Of a DNA stretch of 39,795 bases, positions 17,576-26,042 are shown piece after piece (the stretch's first letter is position 1; every line of letters begins with the position of its first letter). The notes under the pieces were generated by a model. It saw nothing but the letters and a program-made list of their open reading frames with translations. It was not told the DNA's origin and made no database searches. The DNA is from CAYMCQ01 sp964389025 (GTDB lineage Bacteria > Verrucomicrobiota > Verrucomicrobiia > Limisphaerales > CAYMCQ01), in contig CAYMCQ010000035.1 of assembly GCA_964389025.1 (NCBI GenBank), positions 1-39,795 on the forward strand, written 5' to 3'. Position numbers and translations under genes: made by a program.

Positions 17576-17894
17576 TTGTCGGCGCGGGTTGCCTTCAAAA
17601 TTTTCAAAGCCAATCCGTTCGATCCGCGATTGCGCGCTAACAAAATCAACAAGCTCCGGCAGGAGCGGAATATTTATAGTTGAGCAACGAAGAAACGAAA
17701 AAGCTCCGCGAGAGCGACATCGAATCGGCACGCTTGGGAATTGCTATGCCGCTCCTGCGGAGCTTTGGTTATCTTGCGCTGCGTTGCTACAAATATTTCG
17801 CTCCTAACGGAGCTTCAGGGCGCGGCGGTTTGTTGCGATGACCGGGGTGGCGTCGCGGACTCCTCAGCCGCCGGCTAATTTCTGGCAAGGCGGG
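17576..17894. repeat. lnt-recF intergenic region with nested inverted repeats
   Basis: The gap between two convergent genes contains a nested palindrome. Outer arms at 17651-17689 (begins AAGCTCCGGCAGGAGCGG) and 17782-17815 (ends CGCTCCTAACGGAGCTT) enclose inner arms at 17701-17720 (AAGCTCCGCGAGAGCGACAT) and 17746-17765 (ATGCCGCTCCTGCGGAGCTT). All four arms share the AAGCTCCG..GAGCG core, so the element looks like two related palindromes stacked one inside the other. No convincing reading frame lies here. As the genes converge, a transcript hairpin here could help end both transcripts. Confidence 0.8.
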
Positions 17895-19073
17895 TTAAGC
17901 AGTTTCCATTTTCAACATCCCATTCTCCACACGCCACCGCTGCAAATCACGTCCCAGTTCTCGCGGCCAGTTTTCCTCCGTGGCGGTCATGAAAACCTGG
18001 CCGCTGGTTTCGCGGGACTTCTCCAGCAGCGGCACGAAGGCGCTGCGGCGTTTCAAATCCAGTTCGCCCATGATGTCGTCAATCAGCAGCACGGGCGGCG
18101 CGCCGTGGACGGCGGTGAGGAATTCGGCCTGCGCGATCTTCAGCGCGATGGCGAGCGTGCGCTTCTGGCCTTCGCTGCCGAATTGCGCGGCGGAACGGTC
18201 GTTGAGCGCGAGCAGCAGTTCGTCGCGGTGCGGACCGACGAGCGTGGCGCGCCAGGTCTTTTCCCGCGCGCGGGATTGCGCCAGTTCGACGGCAAAATCT
18301 TTTTTCACGCTCGGCTGATATTCGAAGCGCAGTTCTTCGGCGGCGTTGGAAACTTTTCGATAGGCGGCTTGCGCGAGCGGAGAAAATTTTGGGACAAGCT
18401 CGTGTCGCAGGCGGATGATTTCATTGCCAAGCTTCACGAGTTCGCCGGAAAAACTGTCGAGCGAGGCGAGGTCGGGTGAGTTTTGTTTCAGCAGCGCGTT
18501 GCGGGAGCGGAGCGCCTGCGCGTAACGCTGGAGCAGCGGCAGGTAACCGGGCTGCGTTTGCGTGAGGAGCAGATCGAGAAAACGGCGTCGAATGCGCGCG
18601 GTGCCTTTGATGAGTTGGATATCTTCGCTGCAAAAAACGACGGCGCGCAGGACACCAAGATAATCGGTGAGCTTGCGGACGGGACGCGAGTCAAGGTCGA
18701 GTTTCCTTTCGCGCGGCGACCAGTAGATTTTGATGTCGCGCTGGCCGTGGCTGACGATTTTTGCGCCGATGAAATAACCTTCCCTGCCGTGGCGAATCAT
18801 TTGCGCGCCGCCGACGCCGCGAAAGGAGCGCAGCGTAGCGATGAGATAGATGGCTTCGAGGATGTTGGTCTTGCCCTGCGCGTTGTCGCCAAGGAGGACG
18901 TGAAAGCCGGGCGCGAAATCCACGTCGAGCCGCGGGTAATTGCGGAAGTCGCGAAGTCGTAGATGCGCCAGATGCACGCGGAGAAGATGCGGGGGAGAAA
19001 ATTTCCGCGCGAGTTTTTTGTGAATTTCCAGTGGCGTTAAAACGCGCACAGACGAATTTAATAAAGAATCCAT
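17895..19073 (-). CDS. recF: DNA replication/repair protein RecF
   Basis: RecF is an SMC-like ATPase that loads RecA at single-strand gaps. Seen here: LRLRDFRNYPRLDVDFAPG, the usual RecF N-terminus; Walker A GDNAQGKTN at residues 62-70; ATLRSFRG; a signature region LVGPHRDELLL followed by GSEGQKRTLAIALKIAQ; and Walker B VLLIDDIMGELD. The chosen ATG at 19073 gives 392 residues but still leaves about 35 residues before the usual first strand, and the true start could be internal. The frame is open further upstream to 19139, but those codons look like intergenic repeat sequence. It is not next to dnaA or dnaN, so this is not an oriC-type cluster. It diverges from trpS with about 80 bases between. 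Confidence 0.9.
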   Translation of the reverse strand: MDSLLNSSVRVLTPLEIHKKLARKFSPPHLLRVHLAHLRLRDFRNYPRLDVDFAPGFHVLLGDNAQGKTNILEAIYLIATLRSFRGVGGAQMIRHGREGYFIGAKIVSHGQRDIKIYWSPRERKLDLDSRPVRKLTDYLGVLRAVVFCSEDIQLIKGTARIRRRFLDLLLTQTQPGYLPLLQRYAQALRSRNALLKQNSPDLASLDSFSGELVKLGNEIIRLRHELVPKFSPLAQAAYRKVSNAAEELRFEYQPSVKKDFAVELAQSRAREKTWRATLVGPHRDELLLALNDRSAAQFGSEGQKRTLAIALKIAQAEFLTAVHGAPPVLLIDDIMGELDLKRRSAFVPLLEKSRETSGQVFMTATEENWPRELGRDLQRWRVENGMLKMETA

Positions 19074-19151
19074 GAAGCCAGGGATTTGAGAAATTGGAAA
19101 CGGAAACATTCTTGGCTTCCTGGTTTCCTTATTCATCACTAGAATTTCCTT

Positions 19152-20117
19152 ATGCGAATTTTGTCAGGCATACAGCCCAGCGGCGCGCTGCATCTTGGAA
19201 ATTATTTCGGGATGATGCGCCCGGCCATCGAGCTTCAGGAAAAAGGCGAGGCGTTTTATTTCATCGCGGACTATCACTCGATGACCTCACTCTTCGATGC
19301 AGCGGAACGGCGAAAAAATACTTTGGACGTGGCGCTGGATTTTCTCGCCTGCGGACTTGATCCGAAAAAATCCATTTTCTTCAAACAATCCGACGTGCCG
19401 GAAGTCACGGAACTGACATGGCTGCTCTCAACCGTGACGCCGATGGGACTGCTCGAACGCGCACACAGCTACAAAGACAAAACATCGAAGGGAATTTCCG
19501 CGAGCCACGGCCTGTTCGCGTATCCGGTTCTCATGGCGGCGGACATTTTGATTTATGATTCAAACGTCGTTCCTGTCGGGCGCGATCAGAAGCAGCACGT
19601 TGAAATGACCCGCGACATCGCCATCAAGTTCAACGAGCAATACGGCCAGACCTTCGTCATTCCCGAGCCGCAAATCCGCGACGACACCGCCGCCGTGCCT
19701 GGACTAGACGGCCAAAAAATGAGCAAGAGTTACGGCAACACAATTGAAATCTTCGGCGACGAAAAATCCGCGCGCAAAACAATCATGAGCATCGTGATGG
19801 ACAGCCGTTCGCCGCAGGAACCAAAGCCGGACGCGGAAAAGAATCTGGCGATTCAATTGTTGAAGCTCGTCGCGTCAGCAAACGTCGCCAAAGAGTTTGA
19901 AGACAAGCTGCGCGCAGGCGGACTTGGCTACGGGGATCTGAAGAAAGCGCTGTTTGAAAACTACTGGAACTATTTTTCTGACGCTCGAAAGAAACGCGCC
20001 GAACTTGCAGCGAATTTAGATTTCGTGAACAAAGTTTTGTCAGATGGGGCGACAAAAGCGCGGACGGTCGCAGACAAAGTTCTGAAACGCGCTCGGAAGA
20101 ATTGCGGATTAGAATGA
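19152..20117 (+). CDS. trpS: Tryptophanyl-tRNA synthetase
   Basis: The 321-residue class I synthetase charges tRNA-Trp. The ATP-binding HIGH-type motif is in SGIQPSGALHLGNYFGMM (residues 5-22) and KMSKS is at 189-193 in DGQKMSKSYGN. The GRDQKQHVEMTRDIA block and the C-terminal anticodon-binding helices are present, and the length is normal for the compact bacterial form. The ATG at 19152 begins the conserved MRILSGIQPSG. It is a single gene transcribed away from recF. Confidence 0.96.
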   Translation: MRILSGIQPSGALHLGNYFGMMRPAIELQEKGEAFYFIADYHSMTSLFDAAERRKNTLDVALDFLACGLDPKKSIFFKQSDVPEVTELTWLLSTVTPMGLLERAHSYKDKTSKGISASHGLFAYPVLMAADILIYDSNVVPVGRDQKQHVEMTRDIAIKFNEQYGQTFVIPEPQIRDDTAAVPGLDGQKMSKSYGNTIEIFGDEKSARKTIMSIVMDSRSPQEPKPDAEKNLAIQLLKLVASANVAKEFEDKLRAGGLGYGDLKKALFENYWNYFSDARKKRAELAANLDFVNKVLSDGATKARTVADKVLKRARKNCGLE

Positions 20118-20131
20118 CCAACCCAACCGTT

Positions 20132-20323
20132 TCATTTTGCGCTCCACGGCACAAGCAATTCAGCATTGTCTATCCATAGCGCAAAATAGGGCGCGTCAGC
20201 GTTGACACGCTGCATAAGAACCAAGAACGGCTGGCCAAAAATTACACTGACCGGTCGTTCCAGCTTTGCGGCGGTGGGCGCAGAGACTTCAGCGTCGGAT
20301 TTGAGCAACGCGCCTCTTTCGTC
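20132..20323 (-). pseudogene. C-terminal fragment of an unidentified protein
   Basis: On the minus strand an open frame runs from the edge of the neighbouring inverted-repeat element to a TGA at 20132-20134 and encodes about 62 residues. These include VSAPTAAKLERPVSVIFGQP and then LVLMQRVNADAPYFALWIDN. Composition and codon use look like a genuine protein end. Upstream in the same frame is a stop codon exactly at the boundary of the element at 20323-20539, and no start is present, so the gene was cut by insertion or deletion. The tail reads like a domain end, but I do not recognise the family. Confidence 0.45.
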
Positions 20324-20539
20324 TTAGCCGGAACGATTCAGTTGAAGTGACATCGCTGAACGCATCGCGCAGTCAATTCATAGCGAAACCATGACCGACA
20401 AATTGCAATTCGGTGAACCATTTGGTTTGGGGTTCAACTGCATAGCAGTTGGAATTGGATGGTTTGTCACGTTGAAATTCAAGCAGTTACAAAATTACAG
20501 GTTAAAAACGACGCTTTGTTCTGAATCGTTCCGGCTTAG
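20323..20539. mobile_element. MITE-like element with 19-bp terminal inverted repeats
   Basis: CTTAGCCGGAACGATTCAG (20323-20341) and CTGAATCGTTCCGGCTTAG (20521-20539) are inverted copies matching at 18 of 19 positions around a 179-base AT-richer centre. Each arm has a TA dinucleotide just outside GCCGGAACG, the kind of target site duplicated by IS630/Tc1-type transposases. The centre has only a weak plus-strand frame (ATG at 20391), which I do not accept as a gene. One end abuts the truncated IS630 transposase, the other a truncated gene. Activity or copy number cannot be judged from one copy. Confidence 0.5.
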
Positions 20540-21152
20540 TTATCTTGGACAGTCCCCAAAATAAACATCCACCACCTCGGTGTTGCAACTGCCTTGAAAC
20601 ACCAGCGGCGCGACCATCTTGTTCTGCCGGGAGGCGGCGATGATGCTGGTGCGTTCCCGCCGTTTGCCGCACACCTCCTGATAAATCCGCTCACCCCGGG
20701 GTGAGCGGCCATATTCACGATACAGGCGGTGATCCACGCCGCATTCGTCCAGGTAAAAGACGGGCTGCCCGTCGAGCTTTTCGAGTTCGCGTCCGAAGAG
20801 CCACCGCTGCACCTCGTTGCGCTCGCGATATTTTGTGAGTTTTTTTTAGAGTGAAGCCGATCTGGCGCAGGCGCACCCAGACGGCGTGATGGCTGACGCC
20901 AAACACCCGCTGGAGTTCCTTGAGGGTGGCGTCAGGATGTCTATTGACGTGAGCCTGGAGTTGCTGCGGGTCGAGTTTGCGCCAGTGTCCCCAGCTGGCC
21001 TTGGGAGCCAGCGTCCCGGCTTGGACTGCGTCCAGATACCGGTATACGGTGCTGCGCCCCAGCTCAAAGCGCCGGGCGGCCTCGGCTTTGGAGCCGCCCG
21101 ACTTGATGAATTTCACCACCCGTTCACGCAAATCAAGGCTATAAGCTTTCAT
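20540..21152 (-). pseudogene. Truncated, frameshifted IS630-family transposase
   Basis: The first frame begins at the ATG at 21152 (MKAYSLDLRERVVKFIKSGG) with the helix-turn-helix region of IS630 transposases and continues to GFTLKK. A run of eight A on the coding strand near 20840 lies where the reading must shift to the second frame, which continues KYRERNEVQRWLFGRELEKL and the first catalytic Asp in PVFYLDECGVD. The shift needed is one base forward, compatible with loss of one A or transcriptional slippage. The second frame ends abruptly after VVDVYFGDCPR at the edge of the MITE-like element. The second Asp (the DN motif) and the catalytic Glu are both missing, so the enzyme is dead. Confidence 0.85.
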
Positions 21153-21205
21153 GCCTCTGACCTTATCAGACTATGTGCCAATGTCAATATGAATTGCTAT
21201 ATGGA

Positions 21206-21301
21206 GTTAAAATCGAAGCGGACTTGCGAGTTGTGTTTTATCTGGATGGCGACATCGTCCGCACCGTGGACATCGGCACGCATGACATCTACGAAATGTG
21301 A
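21206..21301 (+). pseudogene. C-terminal fragment of a RelE/ParE-like toxin
   Basis: A 31-codon plus-strand frame ends DLRVVFYLDGDIVRTVDIGT then HDIYEM and a TGA at 21299-21301. The pattern RVV-Y-dGD-----DIGTHD-Y is the C-terminal strand pair and catalytic tail of RelE/YafQ-type mRNA interferases. The rest of the toxin and its antitoxin are absent: immediately upstream lies the end of the truncated IS630 copy. It is therefore a decayed toxin-antitoxin locus. The stop lies only a few bases from the stop of the convergent tig gene. Confidence 0.55.
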
Positions 21302-21304
21302 CGG

Positions 21305-22642
21305 CTAACTCGGATTCGGCGCAGGCGCTTCTTCCACTTTCGCTGGAACAGTTTCGATCTTCGCGTTGTTCAGCAAAAATTCCATGACCTTTTCGTTGGC
21401 GAGTTGGTCGTAGATTTCCACGAGGCCGTTTCGTTTCTGCAAATCTTTCAGGAATTTTTCCGGCGTGATCTGATAGACAGCGGCCAGCGTCTGGACGCGA
21501 CGCAAAATTTCTTCCTGCGCCACTTTGATGTCTTCCTTCTCGGCGATCTTTTGCAGCAGGAACGAGACTTTCACCTGCTCCTTCGCGGTTTTGGCCGCGG
21601 CGGAATAAATCCCTTCCTTCTCTTTTTCAATCACCTCGCGCGGAACGCCGCGCTGCGTGTTTTCGCGGACGATGTCGTAAACCACATTGCGGGTCTGGTG
21701 CGCGACGGATGATTCCGGCAGATCGAAAGTCACTTTGTCGAGCAGCGAACGGATGAGTTGGGCGCGAAGGTTTTTCTCCTGCGAATGTTTCAACTCGTTT
21801 TCCAAATCCTTGCGCACGCCTTCGCGGAGCTTTTCAAGGCTCTCCGCGCCGAAGGATTTTGCGAACGCGTCGTCGAGCGGCGGCAAATCTTTTTCCTTCG
21901 CTTCGACGACTTCGACTTCATAGACGGCCTTTTTTCCGGCGAGTTGCGGCGTCACGAAGTCAGCGGGGAAATCCACGTTCACCGTCCGCTTGTCTCCAGC
22001 TTTCGCGCCAGCGAGCTGGTCGGCAAAGCCGGGAATGAACGAAGTCGGCTTCATCTCGACCCAGAAACTTTTCTGTTCGGTCAAACCTTTCGCCGTCGGC
22101 GCAAGTTCGGTGAGCGGTTTGCCGTCGCTCGTGCCGGTGTAGTTCACGACGGCAATGTCGCCTTGCTGGAGCGGGCGCTCGACTTTTTTGAAATTGGTCT
22201 GGCGGTCGCGGAGCAGATTGATGGCGCGCTCCACGTCGGCATCGGTCACCGATTTTTCCTCACGCTTGATCGCCAGCCCCTTGTATTCCGGGAGTTGAAT
22301 CTCCGGTGCGGTCTCGATGGTGGCGGCGAATTGCAGCGCCTGTCCCCGCGCGAACTGAATCTCCTCGATGTCCGGGTAGCCGATGACATCAATTTTTTTC
22401 TCCTCGATCGCCTTGCGATACGAGTCGCCGATGAGTTTCTTTTTGACCTCTGCCTCGATGTCCTTCTCGTATTTGTGCAGAACCATGGTGCGCGGGGCCT
22501 TGCCGGGCCGGAAGCCAGGCAGCGCGGCGTGCTTCTGGTAATCCTTCGTGATCAAATCAAATGTTTCGTCCACTTGCTTCGTCTCGATCTCGACGCGCAC
22601 CAATTTTTTGCAGGGAGCCAAATTTTCAACCGTTACATTCAC
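21305..22642 (-). CDS. tig: Trigger factor, ribosome-associated chaperone/prolyl isomerase
   Basis: The 445-residue protein binds the ribosome exit tunnel and shields nascent chains. The N-terminal domain contains the ribosome-binding signature GFRPGKAPRTMV (residues 43-54; family consensus GFRxGKxP). A central FKBP-type PPIase domain follows (QQGDIAVVNYTG, IPGFADQLAGAKAGD), then a long helical C-terminal chaperone domain. The last 20 residues are rich in Glu, Pro and Ala. The start MNVTVENLAPCKKLVRVEI matches the family. It is usually followed by clpP and clpX; here the next downstream sequence is the toxin fragment and IS630 debris, so that linkage is not kept. Confidence 0.94.
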   Translation of the reverse strand: MNVTVENLAPCKKLVRVEIETKQVDETFDLITKDYQKHAALPGFRPGKAPRTMVLHKYEKDIEAEVKKKLIGDSYRKAIEEKKIDVIGYPDIEEIQFARGQALQFAATIETAPEIQLPEYKGLAIKREEKSVTDADVERAINLLRDRQTNFKKVERPLQQGDIAVVNYTGTSDGKPLTELAPTAKGLTEQKSFWVEMKPTSFIPGFADQLAGAKAGDKRTVNVDFPADFVTPQLAGKKAVYEVEVVEAKEKDLPPLDDAFAKSFGAESLEKLREGVRKDLENELKHSQEKNLRAQLIRSLLDKVTFDLPESSVAHQTRNVVYDIVRENTQRGVPREVIEKEKEGIYSAAAKTAKEQVKVSFLLQKIAEKEDIKVAQEEILRRVQTLAAVYQITPEKFLKDLQKRNGLVEIYDQLANEKVMEFLLNNAKIETVPAKVEEAPAPNPS

Positions 22643-22871
22643 AGAAAAACCTTTTTGTTGTTTCGCCAGCAGCGAGCTGGAGAAAGTAACAACTACGCGC
22701 GAAGCGTCAAGGAGGCTTCGCGGCTTTCTCAGCGTGAAAAAGTCCTGTGTTTCGCGAATCCGTCTTCGACAAACGGCAGCTGACTCCGGCGAAATTGAAT
22801 TCGGGCGGCGGGATTTTTTGAAAATTTCGTTTGTTTCCGACGCTCAAAATGGATATTTTGTGCGAGTGCCC

Positions 22872-25800
22872 ATGACAGTTGCAGTTCTGAATCGAGTAGC
22901 GCCGATAATTTTTTTGGCGGCAGTGTTGTCGGCACCCGCCGCGCAAATCGAATACAACCGCGATGTCCGCCCGATTCTTTCCGAAAATTGTTTTCCGTGT
23001 CATGGCCCAGATTCCGCCTCCCGCAAAGGGAAATTGCGGCTTGATTATTTTGAAATGGCCGTCGCGCCGCGCGACAAAAGCAGGCCGGCCATCGTTCCGG
23101 GCAAGCCCGGCGCCAGCGAACTAATCTCGCGCATCAACACGGCCGACGAAGACGACATCATGCCACCGACGAAGACGCACAAGATTTTGAAGCCGTCGGA
23201 GAAGGAGTTGTTGGCAAAATGGATTTCTGAGGGCGCGAAATACGAGCCGCACTGGTCGCTCATCGCGACGAAACGTCCCCTGCTGCCGGAAGTCCGCAAC
23301 GCGCGGTGGATTCGAAGTCCGATTGATAATTTCATTCTTGCGCGACTCGAACAGGCCAGGCTCAAGCCTGCGCCTGAGGCCGACAAGCGCACGTTGATCC
23401 GCCGCGCCAGTCTTGATTTGACCGGATTGCCGCCATCGCCGGACGACGTTGACAAATTTGTGGCCGACAGATCTCCCGATGCCTGCGAAAAACTCGTTGA
23501 CAACCTGCTCACGTCGCCGCGCTGGGGCGAGCATCGCGGGCGCTACTGGCTCGACGCCGCGCGCTACGGCGACACGCACGGGATTCACATGGATAACTAC
23601 CGCGAGATTTGGTCCTACCGCGACTGGGTCATCAACGCGTTGAACGCGAACATGCCGTTCGACCAGTTCACCATCGAGCAACTCGCCGGTGATCTGCTGC
23701 CGAACGCGACGCTCGACCAGAAAATCGCCAGCGGTTTCAACCGCTGCAACATCACCACGAGCGAAGGCGGCGCGATTGACGAGGAATATCTCGTGCTTTA
23801 CGCGCGCGACCGCACGGAAACGACTTCGCAAGTCTGGCTCGGCCTCACCGCCGGTTGCGCGGTTTGCCACGACCACAAGTTTGATCCGCTGCCGCAAAAG
23901 GAATTTTATTCACTGTCCGCGTTCTTCAACAACACGACGCAAAAGGCGATGGACGGGAATGTGAAGGACACGCCGCCGATTGTAGTGGTGCCAGCTGCCG
24001 GGGATCGCGCGGACTGGGAGAAGCTCTCGGGCGAAAGGAAGGCCGGGCAGAAGCGGATGGATGGCCGGAAGGAAGTCGCGCGCCCGGATTTCAACGTGTG
24101 GCTGACGAACGCATCCGCTGCGGAACTTTCCGCCCGCGTGCCCAAGGAAAAACTGGTGGCGCACATTCCGTTGTCCGATGACAGAAAAACGAACCTCACC
24201 GCCGTCGTGGGCGGCGAAGCGCGCACGCTTTCATTCGCCACCAACATTGTGTGGCAGGACGGAGTTGTGGCGGCCAAGGCGTATTCAGTTCGCGCCGCGA
24301 CGACGCCGGAACTGGCGGACACGGGTGATTTCGAGCGTGATCAGGCGTTCACCTGTGCAGCGTGGGTGAAAACTCACGAGAATCGCGACGGGGCGATTTT
24401 CGCGCGTTTGGACGACGGGAAGGATTTTCGCGGTTGGGATTTGTGGCTGGAAAAAGGCCGGCCCGGAATGCACATCATTCACAAGTGGCAGGAGGACGCC
24501 CTCAAGGTGGTCGCGCGACAGGAACTGGCGGGAAAACAGTGGGCGCACGTCTGCGTTACCTATGACGGCTCGTCGAAAGCCAGCGGCATCAAAGTCTATA
24601 TTGACGGCGAAGTGCAGGAGTTGGATGTGCAGGCGGACAACCTGAAGAACACGATCCGCACTGAAGTGCCGTTCAAGGTCGGCCAGCGGCACAAGACCAG
24701 CCCGGTGGAAAAAGCCGGCGTGCAGGATTTGCGGCTTTACAGTCGCGCGTTGAGCGTGGACGAGGTGCGCGAACTGGGCAACGCCGCGCGGATGGCGTGG
24801 CTGGTGTCCAAGCCGAACGAAAAAGGCCGCAGCGCGGAGGACAGCGAAGAACTGTTCTCGCGCTGGCTGACTTCGACGGACAAGGAATCTCAGGAAATAA
24901 AGACCGCGCTTGCCAGGCTGAAAGCGAAGGAGGATCAAATCCGCTCGCGTGGCACGATTGCCCACGTGATGAATGAACGCGCCAGCACGCCCGAAGCTTA
25001 CGTGCTGTTCCGCGGCGAATATGAGAAGCGGCGGGACAAGGTTGAACCGGCCACGCCGTCCGCGTTGCCGTCGATGCCCGCTGATCTTCCGCGCAACCGG
25101 CTCGGCTTCGCGCAATGGCTGATGCGCCCCGAACACCCGCTCACCGCGCGCGTCACGGTGAACCGTTTCTGGCAGGAAATTTTCGGCACAGGCATCGTGA
25201 AAACCGCCGGAGATTTTGGCGTGAGCGGCGAAATGCCCTCGCATCCCGAATTGCTCGACTGGCTCGCGGTCGAATTTCGCGAGTCGGGTTGGGACATGAA
25301 GAAATTTTTTAAAATGCTCGTGATGTCCTCGACGTATCGTCAATCGGCTGAAACGACACCGGCGAAACTGGCGAAAGACCCGCAGAACCGTCTGCTCGCG
25401 CGCGGGCCGCGCTTCCGGATGGATGGAGAAATGGTTCGCGACTACGCGCTTGCATCGAGCGGGCTGCTGGTCGGAAAAATTGGCGGGCCAAGCGTGCGAC
25501 CGTATCAGCCGCCCGGCGTTTGGGAAGCCGTCGCGATGCCCGGCAGCGACACGCATGATTACAAGCAGGACACCGGCGAGAATTTGTATCGGCGCAGCCT
25601 CTACACTTTTTGGAAACGCGCCGCGCCGCCCGCTTCAATGGATATTTTCAACGCGCCCAGCCGTGAAGTTTGCACGGTTCGCCGCGAGCGCACGTCCACG
25701 CCGCTGCAGGCTTTGGTCACTTTGAATGATCCGCAGTTCGTCGAAGCGGCGCGCAACCTTGCGCAACTCACTCTTGAAAAATGTGACGGCAAAGAAACTG

Positions 25801-26042
25801 AACGTCTCGATTTCATGGCGCGCCGTCTTCTGGCGCGGCCACTGCGTCCCGCGGAAAAGAAAATTGTTGAAAGCGGACTGAAGGAGCTTTTGGAGGAATA
25901 TCAAAAAGCGCCGAACGAGGCCGAAAAGTTGATCGCCGTCGGTGAATCGAAAGCCGACGCGAAGCTCGACAAGCCGACGCTGGCGGCTTATACGATGGTG
26001 GCGAATGAATTGATGAACCTGGATGAAGTGTTGAACAAATGA
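22872..26042 (+). CDS. Cytochrome-C/DUF1549/LamG/DUF1553 protein (planctomycete-verrucomicrobial type)
   Basis: A 1056-residue exported protein. A signal peptide (VAPIIFLAAVLSAPAA) precedes a planctomycete cytochrome-C domain with the haem motif CFPCH near residue 40. DUF1549 follows (RRASLDLTGLPPSPDDVDKF, PRWGEHRGRYWLDAARYGDT), with a second CAVCH in GLTAGCAVCHDHKFDPLPQ. A LamG/concanavalin-like domain follows (QAFTCAAWVKTHENRDGAIF, KVYIDGEVQELDV), then DUF1553 (HPLTARVTVNRFWQEIFGTG, APSREVCTVRRERTSTPLQA). The biochemical role is unproven; such proteins are abundant in polymer-degrading Planctomycetes and Verrucomicrobia. The ATG at 22872 was chosen because the open frame from 22548 overlaps the divergent tig gene. 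The stop overlaps the DUF1501 start by four bases. Confidence 0.9.
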   Translation: MTVAVLNRVAPIIFLAAVLSAPAAQIEYNRDVRPILSENCFPCHGPDSASRKGKLRLDYFEMAVAPRDKSRPAIVPGKPGASELISRINTADEDDIMPPTKTHKILKPSEKELLAKWISEGAKYEPHWSLIATKRPLLPEVRNARWIRSPIDNFILARLEQARLKPAPEADKRTLIRRASLDLTGLPPSPDDVDKFVADRSPDACEKLVDNLLTSPRWGEHRGRYWLDAARYGDTHGIHMDNYREIWSYRDWVINALNANMPFDQFTIEQLAGDLLPNATLDQKIASGFNRCNITTSEGGAIDEEYLVLYARDRTETTSQVWLGLTAGCAVCHDHKFDPLPQKEFYSLSAFFNNTTQKAMDGNVKDTPPIVVVPAAGDRADWEKLSGERKAGQKRMDGRKEVARPDFNVWLTNASAAELSARVPKEKLVAHIPLSDDRKTNLTAVVGGEARTLSFATNIVWQDGVVAAKAYSVRAATTPELADTGDFERDQAFTCAAWVKTHENRDGAIFARLDDGKDFRGWDLWLEKGRPGMHIIHKWQEDALKVVARQELAGKQWAHVCVTYDGSSKASGIKVYIDGEVQELDVQADNLKNTIRTEVPFKVGQRHKTSPVEKAGVQDLRLYSRALSVDEVRELGNAARMAWLVSKPNEKGRSAEDSEELFSRWLTSTDKESQEIKTALARLKAKEDQIRSRGTIAHVMNERASTPEAYVLFRGEYEKRRDKVEPATPSALPSMPADLPRNRLGFAQWLMRPEHPLTARVTVNRFWQEIFGTGIVKTAGDFGVSGEMPSHPELLDWLAVEFRESGWDMKKFFKMLVMSSTYRQSAETTPAKLAKDPQNRLLARGPRFRMDGEMVRDYALASSGLLVGKIGGPSVRPYQPPGVWEAVAMPGSDTHDYKQDTGENLYRRSLYTFWKRAAPPASMDIFNAPSREVCTVRRERTSTPLQALVTLNDPQFVEAARNLAQLTLEKCDGKETERLDFMARRLLARPLRPAEKKIVESGLKELLEEYQKAPNEAEKLIAVGESKADAKLDKPTLAAYTMVANELMNLDEVLNK

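Noticed and set aside
20391..20564. Short plus-strand frame starting MTDKLQFGEPFGLGFN
   Set aside because: It crosses the end of the MITE-like element into transposase debris, has no ribosome-binding site and matches no family I know.
24285..25556. 423-codon minus-strand open frame
   Set aside because: It is antisense to the LamG and DUF1553 parts of a clearly conserved protein and shows no domain.
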